Of a DNA stretch of 13,005 bases, positions 7,345 to 13,005 are shown in pieces. This DNA comes from M55B157 sp040265115 (lineage in GTDB: Bacteria > Actinomycetota > Actinomycetes > S36-B12). The translations under genes and the position numbers were made by a program. Under the pieces are notes generated by a model. The model was not told where the DNA came from. It did not search any database and worked only from the letters and a program-made list of their open reading frames with translations. The number at the start of each line of letters is the position of its first letter. The first letter of the stretch is position 1. The DNA is taken from positions 1-13,005 of the forward strand of contig JBDQGZ010000049.1 in the NCBI GenBank assembly GCA_040265115.1, written 5' to 3'.

Positions 7345-9024
7345 ATGACCGTCATGACGGTGCATCCCCGAGCCGGCCAACCGGCCACCGAGGACGATCT
7401 GATCGACCCGGCTGCCCTGGTGACGGCCTACTACACCCAGCATCCTGACCCGCAAGATCCGGGACAGCGGGTGAGTTTCGGCACCTCCGGTCACCGCGGA
7501 TCCGCCCTCGACTCGGCCTTCAACGATGACCACATCGCAGCCACGACCCAGGCCATCTGCGAATTTCGGAAGGCCGCCGGGATTCGTGGACCCTTGTTCC
7601 TCGGTCGCGACAGCCACGCCCTCAGTCGCCCGGCGTGGGCCACCGCGCTGGAGGTCCTCGCCGCTCACAGCGTGACCGTGCTCATCGACAACCCTGATGC
7701 CCTCACCCCGACACCGGCGGTGTCGCACGCCATCGTGCGCCACAACTTCGGTCGCCGCGCTGATGATCCGGGTCGCGCCGATGGCATCGTGATCACCCCG
7801 TCGCACAATCCACCACGCGACGGCGGCTTCAAATACAACCCACCGGACGGAGGTCCGGCCGGATCGGACATCACCACGACTATCCAAGAGCGCGCGAATG
7901 AACTCCTGGGCCTGCGCCTCGAGGGAGTACGTCGAGTCATTCTCACCAGCGCCCTGGCAGCAAGCACTACCCAGCGCTACGACTTCCTCGGCACGTACGT
8001 CGACGATCTGCCGAGCGTGGTGGACCTTGACGCCATCCGTGACGCGGGCGTACGTATCGGAGCCGACCCGCTAGGCGGGGCGAGCGTGGCGTACTGGGAG
8101 GCGATTGCCGAGCGCCACCGATTGAACCTCACCGTCGTCAATCCACGTATCGATCCGACCTGGCGGTTCATGACCTTGGACTGGGACGGCCAGATCCGTA
8201 TGGATTGCTCCTCGCCCCATGCCATGGCCTCGCTCATCGGGGCTCGCCATGACTTCGACATCGCTACCGGCAATGACGCAGACTCCGATCGGCACGGCAT
8301 CGTCACTCCGGACGCGGGACTGATGAACCCCAACCACTTTCTTGCGGTTGCCATCGACTACCTGTTCTCTCGCCGGGATGGATGGTGGGGCGAGGCTGCA
8401 GTCGGTAAGACGATGGTGAGCTCGTCCATGATCGATCGGGTGACCGCCCATCTCGGTCGCACACTGTGGGAGGTTCCGGTCGGCTTCAAGTGGTTCGTAC
8501 CGGGATTGATCGACGGTCGCATCGGTTTTGGAGGGGAGGAGAGCGCTGGCGCGTCCTTCCTCCGTCGCGACGGACAACCGTGGACGACGGACAAGGACGG
8601 GATCATTCTCGCGCTGCTCGCCAGTGAGATCCTCGCAACAACCGGCGCTTCACCATCTGCTCACTACCGGAGACTGACCGAGCGCTTCGGCGACCCGGCG
8701 TACGCGCGGATCGATGCTCCCGCCAACCGCGAAGCGAAAGCCGCCCTCGCGGCACTCACCTCCGATCAGGTCACGGCCCACGAATTGGCTGGCGAGCCCA
8801 TCGAGACGGTCCTCACCCACGCCCCCGGAAATGGTGCAGCCTTGGGCGGAGTGAAGGTCGTCGCTGCTTCCTCGTGGTTCGCCGCAAGGCCGTCGGGAAC
8901 CGAGGACGTCTATAAGATCTACGCCGAGAGTTTCTTGGGGGCAGAGCACCTCGCGGAGGTCCAGCAGGCCGCGCGGATCGTCGTTGATGCCGCACTAGGC
9001 TCCTCCGACGGAGGTGCGGCATGA
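7345..9024 (+). CDS. pgm: Phosphoglucomutase (alpha-D-glucose phosphate-specific)
   Basis: 559 residues from the chosen start, normal for the bacterial Pgm type. It interconverts glucose 1-phosphate and glucose 6-phosphate in the cytosol, linking glycolysis to glycogen, trehalose and UDP-glucose synthesis. Landmarks: FGTSGHRG near the N-terminus, the phosphoserine loop TPSHNP (S153), the Mg-binding DADSDR (D311-R316), the sugar-binding loop GGEESAG (E398) and the C-terminal phosphate-binding loop RPSGTEDVYKIY. Two in-frame ATGs, at 7345 and 7354, are possible starts; neither has a clear Shine-Dalgarno, and the second would give 556 residues. The open frame continues upstream, antisense to pyc, but that part has no family resemblance and I left it out. 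The TGA overlaps the galM start, so the two are an operon. Confidence 0.95.
   Translation: MTVMTVHPRAGQPATEDDLIDPAALVTAYYTQHPDPQDPGQRVSFGTSGHRGSALDSAFNDDHIAATTQAICEFRKAAGIRGPLFLGRDSHALSRPAWATALEVLAAHSVTVLIDNPDALTPTPAVSHAIVRHNFGRRADDPGRADGIVITPSHNPPRDGGFKYNPPDGGPAGSDITTTIQERANELLGLRLEGVRRVILTSALAASTTQRYDFLGTYVDDLPSVVDLDAIRDAGVRIGADPLGGASVAYWEAIAERHRLNLTVVNPRIDPTWRFMTLDWDGQIRMDCSSPHAMASLIGARHDFDIATGNDADSDRHGIVTPDAGLMNPNHFLAVAIDYLFSRRDGWWGEAAVGKTMVSSSMIDRVTAHLGRTLWEVPVGFKWFVPGLIDGRIGFGGEESAGASFLRRDGQPWTTDKDGIILALLASEILATTGASPSAHYRRLTERFGDPAYARIDAPANREAKAALAALTSDQVTAHELAGEPIETVLTHAPGNGAALGGVKVVAASSWFAARPSGTEDVYKIYAESFLGAEHLAEVQQAARIVVDAALGSSDGGAA
7348..7361. repeat. Perfect 14-base palindrome spanning the pgm start codons
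   Basis: ACCGTCATGACGGT is its own reverse complement. It starts right after the first possible ATG (7345) and contains the second (7354). With one bulged G the pairing extends by three pairs to ATG/CAT (7345-7365). It could be a protein operator serving both divergent operons, or an mRNA hairpin that hides the pgm start. A palindrome of this size is expected about once in 13 kb by chance, so the location, not the length, makes it notable. Confidence 0.35.
9002..9014 (+). promoter_or_regulatory. galM ribosome binding site inside a small hairpin
   Basis: GGAGG at 9010-9014 lies six bases before the galM ATG (9021) and is a strong Shine-Dalgarno. The five bases CCTCC at 9002-9006 are its exact complement, with GAC as the loop, so the mRNA can fold and hide the site. 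All of this is within the last codons of pgm, so ribosomes finishing pgm would open it. This predicts that galM is translated mainly after pgm. Confidence 0.55.
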
Positions 9025-10031
9025 CTATCACACGCACGTCGGTGCCAGCTCGAACCCACGAGGGCGAGTTGGTGGATTTCGAGACTCTCGACATCGATCT
9101 AGGTGCGTTGCGGGTCCAACTGCTGAGCCTGGGTGCCGCGATCCGCACCGTCGAAGTGCCCGATGCCCAGGGAATCGTCGGCCATGTGCACCTGCATCTG
9201 CCGGCACCTGCCGATCATGCTGATAGCACGCTCAATCCGCACCTCGGTGGCACGCTCGGGCGGTATGCGAACCGCATCGCACGAGGCCGGTTCAGCATTG
9301 ACGGTGCGGAGCATCGCCTCGATGTGAACAAGGACGGGAACACCCTTCACGGAGGTCGACGAGGTTTCGATCGACAGGTCTGGAAGATCATCGAACTCGT
9401 CGACGACGATGACCTCGCCACGATCACCTTCGAGCTCACCAGCCCGGACGGCGACATGGGATTCCCCGGCACTGTCACTGCGCAGGCCACCTACGAAATC
9501 ACCCCGGACTCCCTCACCATCGACTACTCCGCCGTCACAGATGCTTCGACGGTGATCAACATGGCTAATCATGGTTATTGGAACCTCGCCGGCTCCCGTG
9601 CCGTCGGTGCGCACCAGCTGATGGTCCCGGCGATGCGCCGACTGGTCACCGATGACACGGGGATTCCCGTGGGGATCGACGAGGTCACCGACACCTTGTT
9701 CGATCTCCGGGATTCGAGGGTGCTGCAACCGGTCATCGAAGCCACCGGGGGGCTCGACACCTGCTACCTACCCGATGGAGAGGGAATGCGACTCGTCGCC
9801 GATCTCATCGCAGCAGGGGTGGGGCGGCGAATGCGGGTGAGTAGCGATGCACCCGGTGTCCAGGTCTACACCGGCAACGGTCTTGCAGATCCCTTCGAGA
9901 GATATCAATCGGTTTCCCTGGAGGCACAGCGCGCGCCCGACGCCCCCAATCAACCCGTGCTCGGTCCGTCCATCCTGCAGCCCGGCGAGCGATACGCCAC
10001 CACGACGATGCTGGAATTCTCCACCGTGTGA
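9021..10031 (+). CDS. galM: Aldose 1-epimerase (mutarotase)
   Basis: 336 residues, the usual length for GalM. It interconverts alpha and beta anomers of glucose, galactose and related sugars in the cytosol. Visible signatures: GRYANRIARGRF in the substrate-binding region, H110 in LHGG, the catalytic acid H184 in NHGYWNLAG, VYTGNGL, and the catalytic base E301 in LEAQRAPDAPNQP. The ATG overlaps the TGA of pgm as ATGA and has a good ribosome binding site. Beside pgm and opposite a GH15-containing gene, it probably serves glucose rather than galactose, since no galK, galT or galE gene is in the window. The GalM family call is firm; the preferred sugar is inferred from context. Confidence 0.94.
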   Translation: MTITRTSVPARTHEGELVDFETLDIDLGALRVQLLSLGAAIRTVEVPDAQGIVGHVHLHLPAPADHADSTLNPHLGGTLGRYANRIARGRFSIDGAEHRLDVNKDGNTLHGGRRGFDRQVWKIIELVDDDDLATITFELTSPDGDMGFPGTVTAQATYEITPDSLTIDYSAVTDASTVINMANHGYWNLAGSRAVGAHQLMVPAMRRLVTDDTGIPVGIDEVTDTLFDLRDSRVLQPVIEATGGLDTCYLPDGEGMRLVADLIAAGVGRRMRVSSDAPGVQVYTGNGLADPFERYQSVSLEAQRAPDAPNQPVLGPSILQPGERYATTTMLEFSTV

Positions 10032-10048
10032 TGCCTCGGCACTGACGG
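10032..10048. other. Short convergent gap between galM and kinase gene
   Basis: Seventeen bases separate the stop codons of two converging operons. I see no strong hairpin followed by a T-run on either strand here or in the flanking coding ends. Any termination must be Rho-dependent or lie within the neighbouring coding sequence, so antisense transcripts over galM or the kinase gene are likely. Confidence 0.6.
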
Positions 10049-10894
10049 CTACACCAAGCCGCGAGCTGAAATCCCCTGCGCCAACGAGAGGGGCGCACCA
10101 TGAACGAGGTTGTGCAGCTCGAGCATTCGAGCCTCCGCAATGACAGCGCCAACGAACGCCCAGGCCCATAGTCGCTGTGGATCATCGCCACTGATCTCCG
10201 CGAGAATCCCGATGCGTCGTGCCGTCGCTGCGACGAGAGGTGCTGGATCGATTCCCCGAGCATCTCGTCGCGTCTCGGCTTCCGGATGTATCTGCATGAG
10301 GCTCTCCGGTGCGGCCAGTGCAGCAGCGAACTCGAAGGACGGATCTCCCAGCCAGCCGTGGGGATCGATCGCCACCCACCGGTGATCATCCGATACCCCG
10401 TGTCTTAGGACATTGCGATGCTGAAGATCACCATGCACGACACGGCAATCCATCGAGCCGAGAAGTTCGTCGCACAGCTGCTGCGCGAGGTACCGAACAT
10501 CCCGAGGTAGACGGGGGTCCTCGCATCGAGCAATCGGCTCAACCACGGCTCCCACGTGCGGCAGTGAATTGCTCGACGAACCAGGGAGGCGAAGGTGCTG
10601 GCGGAAATCCTCGACGATCTCGGCGATGATCGTGGTCGCGACATCGTCATCACGTTGCACAAGGGGGCGTAGATCGTCCCCGGGCAGCACCCGCGCGGTC
10701 ACGAGTCGGGCACGACCCCCATCGATTTCCACGAGTTCCACCACGTCCGCGGCGCGATCGCCGAGCTGGGTCAGAGCCAGCGCCTCGCGCCGGAGCGACT
10801 CGATGGTTCCGGTCTTGACGACTACCGGCCGACCTTCCCTGTGCGCAAAATGCACATGGTCATGTCCCGGCACCGGTTCGGTGCCCTGGGTCAC
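10049..10894 (-). CDS. APH-fold small-molecule kinase (aminoglycoside/hydroxyurea phosphotransferase-like)
   Basis: 281 residues. It shows the minimal protein-kinase-like phosphotransferase pattern: K27 in VVVKTG with E37 as its likely partner, catalytic loop HGDLQHRN (H154-N161, with D156 the probable base and N161 a metal ligand), and the metal-binding IDPHG (D177) followed by GDPSFEFAAAL. The IDPxGxxGDP form resembles the streptomycin 6-kinase/hydroxyurea kinase family (PF04655) more than choline or homoserine kinases. Substrate unknown: most chromosomal relatives are not shown to confer resistance, and a sugar or amino sugar is equally likely. The GTG start at 10894-10892 overlaps the TGA of the upstream oxidoreductase as GTGA, with no strong Shine-Dalgarno, so it should be translated by coupling. 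It ends 17 bases from galM, which converges on it. Confidence 0.85.
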   Translation of the reverse strand: MTQGTEPVPGHDHVHFAHREGRPVVVKTGTIESLRREALALTQLGDRAADVVELVEIDGGRARLVTARVLPGDDLRPLVQRDDDVATTIIAEIVEDFRQHLRLPGSSSNSLPHVGAVVEPIARCEDPRLPRDVRYLAQQLCDELLGSMDCRVVHGDLQHRNVLRHGVSDDHRWVAIDPHGWLGDPSFEFAAALAAPESLMQIHPEAETRRDARGIDPAPLVAATARRIGILAEISGDDPQRLWAWAFVGAVIAEARMLELHNLVHGAPLSLAQGISARGLV

Positions 10895-11874
10895 CGCGGG
10901 ATCTCGAGAACGACCTTGCCGAGAGCCTGTCGGTGATCGAGCAGGTCATACGCCGCACGCGCCTCATCGAGTGGAAGTCGATGGCCCACCATCGGGCGAA
11001 TCTGGTCGGCGCGCAGAAGGTCGGTCACCGCATCGCCGATGCGTCGGAAGGCGACCGGATCATGACGGATGAAGGCGCCCCAGCCGGCTCCCACGACATC
11101 GAGGTTGTTGAGAAGGAGTCTGTTCACTCGGACCTGGGGGATCTCTCCCGCGGTGAAACCGAGGACGACGTAGCGTCCCTCACGGCGTAGCACGCGCAGC
11201 GAGTCGGTGGTGCGATCACCGCCGACGGGATCGCACACGATGTCGACACCGTCCGGTGCGACTTCCCGCACCCCCTTCGCCCACTCCTCGTTGGCCATGA
11301 CGGTGTGGTGAGCGCCTGCCTGTTCGGCGAACCGCGCCTTCTCCGGCGTGGAGACCACGGCGATGACCTTTGCTCCGAGTGCCGCGGCGATGCTCACCAG
11401 GGCGGTCCCCAGCCCACCGGCGGCACCATGCACCACCACGATCTCCTCGGCGCTCAGACGTCCGCGCATCGCGAGGGCGAAGTAAGCCGTGTGCATGTTC
11501 AAGATCACGGCCGCACCCTCGGCGAAATCAAGATGATCCGGGAGAGCGAAGGTCATCGCTGCGGGGGCTACGGCAATCTCGGCTTGACCCGCGATGTTGG
11601 TGAATGCCATCACGCGATCACCCGCAACGAATTCACTACCCTCAGGCGCCTCGCGAACAACACCGGCCGCTTCGAGACCGGGAACGAAGGGAAGATCAGG
11701 AGAGTGCTGGTACAGCCCGCGGGTCTGGAGAAGTTCTGGGAAGGACACCCCCGCCGCATGCACATCCAGGGACACCACTGGGCCGCCGAGTTCATGCGTC
11801 AATGAGGGCTCTGGCACCTCCGTAACCTCAATCTGGGCAGGACCGGAGTGTTCGGAGATGACGACTGCGCGCAT
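10891..11874 (-). CDS. NADPH:quinone oxidoreductase-family medium-chain dehydrogenase
   Basis: 327 residues, typical for the zinc-less quinone oxidoreductase branch of the medium-chain dehydrogenase superfamily. The N-terminal GroES-like part (about 1-120) includes PFVPGLEAAGVV and GDRVMAF. The Rossmann part has the nucleotide loop HGAAGGLGTALV with AAGGLG at 151-156, followed by VIAVVSTPEKARFAEQAGA. The cysteines that bind structural zinc in alcohol dehydrogenases are absent. It probably reduces a quinone or an alpha,beta-unsaturated carbonyl with NADPH; the substrate is not readable. The ATG at 11874 has no close Shine-Dalgarno. It starts four codons after the stop of the small membrane ORF, in the same frame, so re-initiation is likely. 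It is followed directly by the kinase gene. Confidence 0.92.
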   Translation of the reverse strand: MRAVVISEHSGPAQIEVTEVPEPSLTHELGGPVVSLDVHAAGVSFPELLQTRGLYQHSPDLPFVPGLEAAGVVREAPEGSEFVAGDRVMAFTNIAGQAEIAVAPAAMTFALPDHLDFAEGAAVILNMHTAYFALAMRGRLSAEEIVVVHGAAGGLGTALVSIAAALGAKVIAVVSTPEKARFAEQAGAHHTVMANEEWAKGVREVAPDGVDIVCDPVGGDRTTDSLRVLRREGRYVVLGFTAGEIPQVRVNRLLLNNLDVVGAGWGAFIRHDPVAFRRIGDAVTDLLRADQIRPMVGHRLPLDEARAAYDLLDHRQALGKVVLEIPR

Positions 11875-11886
11875 CGCGGCATCGTG

Positions 11887-12054
11887 TCACACGCGACGCT
11901 CCTTCACGACCCCGGCGATGAAGATGAGCGCCACGGCCATAGTCGCGATGCCTGCTCGAATCCCTGTTCCCTCAGCGATGAAGCCGACGACGAGCGGGGA
12001 GAGCACGACCGCGAGAGCGACCCAACGTCGCCTCAGGCGCAGAGCGTGACTCAG
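11887..12054 (-). CDS. Probable 55-residue membrane protein with CTG start
   Basis: An unassigned stretch of about 175 bases between the PLP enzyme and the oxidoreductase holds a minus-strand frame that reads, from CTG at 12054-12052, SHALRLRRRWVALAVVL onward to KERRV and a TGA. The product would have a short arginine-rich N-terminus, a first membrane segment (about 11-26), a polar turn (EGTGIR) and a second segment (about 33-50) before a charged tail. This is the shape of a small two-helix inner-membrane protein. The CTG overlaps the TGA of the upstream gene as CTGA, like the ATGA and GTGA junctions elsewhere here. No ATG, GTG or TTG lies in frame upstream. The only other start is GTG at 12006, which would begin inside the first helix and leave 39 residues. 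Function unknown. It could also be the remnant of a longer gene. Confidence 0.5.
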   Translation of the reverse strand: MSHALRLRRRWVALAVVLSPLVVGFIAEGTGIRAGIATMAVALIFIAGVVKERRV

Positions 12055-13005
12055 GCGCCATCGGGGACGCGGCTCAGTGCTCGAGCCATTCGCTGAACGA
12101 TCTCCACCACGATCTCGGGCTCTGTGGCCACGTTGACCCGCACGAAGCCGCGACCCACCTCCCCGTAGAGATGACCGGCATTCAACGCCACTCGACCCTC
12201 GTCAAAGAACACCTTCGCCGGATCGGGTCCGAGCCCAAGTTCTCGGCAGTCCACCCACCCGAGATAGGTCGCCGACGGCACTCGGTAGCGAGTTGTGGGC
12301 AGGTACTCGCGCAGTTCCTTCGCCAGCAGGCTCACGTTCGATTCAATCCGATGAACAAGTTCGGACAGCCACACATCTCCCTCGCGGTAGGCCGCCGCAC
12401 TCGCGATGATGCCGAGGTGGCCCGTTCCGTAGGTCACCTCCATCGGGATGGAGGAAAGGAGACGAGCCGCCGTCTCCTCACTACCCGCCACCATCTGCGC
12501 GCACTTCAGGCCAGCCAGGTTGAATGCTTTCGACGCCGACACGAGCGCGACGTCGGGAGCTGTGAGATCGGGGTCGAAGGACAGATAGGGCGTGAAGGGG
12601 CGATCACCCCAGGTCAGCGGCGACCAAATCTCATCGCTGATCACGGTAACGCCATGTTCACGGGCAAGTTCAGCAATTCGACGCAGTGTTGCGGTATCTG
12701 CGGTGTAACCGGTGGGGTTGTGCGGGTGACACATGAGATAAGCAGTGACCTCGGGGCGCGCGAAAGCCTCCGCAAGACCGTCCAGATCGACCTCGTCGTC
12801 GACAAGAGGGACCTCGACGATTTCGCGACGGGCGATGGTGCGGGTGATGTTGAAGAACGGCGGGTAGATCGGCGGTGTGATAACGACCGCGTCCCTATCG
12901 CCGGTGAACGCGCGCAATGACTCCGCCATACCCGTCAGGACGTCGGGCAGAACGAGCACCCGCTCAGCAGGAAAAGACCATCCGAAATGTCGGGCCATGA
13001 AATCC
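12051..13005 (-). CDS. MalY/PatB-type PLP-dependent C-S lyase or aminotransferase, N-terminus outside window
   Basis: 317 residues and the stop are in the window; the frame is open at the right edge, and the first methionine seen (12998) follows in-frame Phe and Asp codons, so it is internal. About 70-90 N-terminal residues should be missing. Fold-type I PLP signatures: the TPPIYPPFF loop, HPHNPTG, SDEIWSPL with the aspartate that pairs with the PLP nitrogen, and SASKAFNLAGLKC, whose lysine (codon 12530-12528) should bind PLP. C-terminal FVRVNVA carries the arginine that normally holds the substrate carboxylate. The IYPPFF and SKAFNLAGLK patterns point to the MalY/PatB group (cystathionine beta-lyase, cysteine-S-conjugate lyase), though aminotransferase activity cannot be excluded. 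First visible gene of the minus-strand cluster that continues into the small membrane ORF, the oxidoreductase and the kinase. Confidence 0.92.
   Translation of the reverse strand, partial: DFMARHFGWSFPAERVLVLPDVLTGMAESLRAFTGDRDAVVITPPIYPPFFNITRTIARREIVEVPLVDDEVDLDGLAEAFARPEVTAYLMCHPHNPTGYTADTATLRRIAELAREHGVTVISDEIWSPLTWGDRPFTPYLSFDPDLTAPDVALVSASKAFNLAGLKCAQMVAGSEETAARLLSSIPMEVTYGTGHLGIIASAAAYREGDVWLSELVHRIESNVSLLAKELREYLPTTRYRVPSATYLGWVDCRELGLGPDPAKVFFDEGRVALNAGHLYGEVGRGFVRVNVATEPEIVVEIVQRMARALSRVPDGA

Noticed and set aside
7309..7887. Minus-strand open frame of 192 codons
   Set aside because: It is antisense to pgm across the phosphoserine loop region and has no recognisable domain.
10049..10894. 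Kinase gene as an antibiotic resistance gene
   Set aside because: The APH fold alone does not show resistance. There is no mobile element or resistance neighbour, the gene is coupled to a metabolic oxidoreductase, and the composition matches the surrounding chromosome.
12006..12061. Alternative short frame from ATG 12061 and alternative GTG start at 12006 for the small membrane ORF
   Set aside because: The ATG frame gives 29 arginine-rich residues without features. The GTG start would remove the arginine-rich head and half of the first hydrophobic segment, so CTG 12054 fits the protein better.
12171..12920. Plus-strand open frame of 249 codons
   Set aside because: It is antisense to the PLP enzyme, which has full family signatures. 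The plus-strand translation shows no family resemblance.

Overview
The window is gene-dense, GC-rich DNA that reads as the chromosome of an actinobacterium. The reasons are strong G/C preference at third codon positions, GTG starts, start/stop overlaps of the ATGA or GTGA type at most gene junctions, and Actinobacteria-like versions of pyruvate carboxylase, phosphoglucomutase and a GH15 trehalase-like enzyme. I cannot place it to genus. I saw no tRNA, rRNA, CRISPR array, insertion sequence, phage gene or long repeat, and no stretch above 300 bases lacks a gene.

Region 1 (1-7299, minus strand) is a three-gene operon read from right to left: pyruvate carboxylase (7299-3886), a fusion of trehalose-6-phosphate phosphatase with a GH15 hydrolase (3889-1346), and a cytochrome P450 (1349 to beyond base 1). 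Both junctions are exact 4-base ATGA overlaps, so the three products are probably translated together. Only 45 bases (7300-7344) separate this operon from the divergent pair on the plus strand.

Region 2 (7345-10031, plus strand) holds phosphoglucomutase (pgm) and aldose 1-epimerase (galM), also joined by an ATGA overlap. A small hairpin over the galM ribosome binding site fits translational coupling. The pair ends 17 bases from the end of the next, convergent operon.

Region 3 (10049-13005, minus strand) runs from right to left: a MalY/PatB-type PLP enzyme whose N-terminus lies outside the window, a probable 55-residue membrane protein whose best start is an unusual CTG, a zinc-less quinone oxidoreductase-type dehydrogenase, and a small APH-fold kinase coupled to it by a GTGA overlap.

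The first two regions centre on glucose and trehalose. The fusion protein could take trehalose 6-phosphate to trehalose and then to glucose. An inverting GH15 enzyme releases beta-glucose, which GalM would bring into equilibrium with the alpha form, and Pgm links glucose 6-phosphate to glucose 1-phosphate for polymer and trehalose synthesis. Pyruvate carboxylase supplies oxaloacetate. The P450, the quinone oxidoreductase and the kinase have no obvious place in this scheme. Most of the window is ordinary metabolism. The parts that merit a second look are the phosphatase-hydrolase fusion, the odd carboxylase/fusion/P450 operon, the hidden small membrane protein and the compact divergent control region. 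I found no clear new defence, mobile or biosynthetic system.
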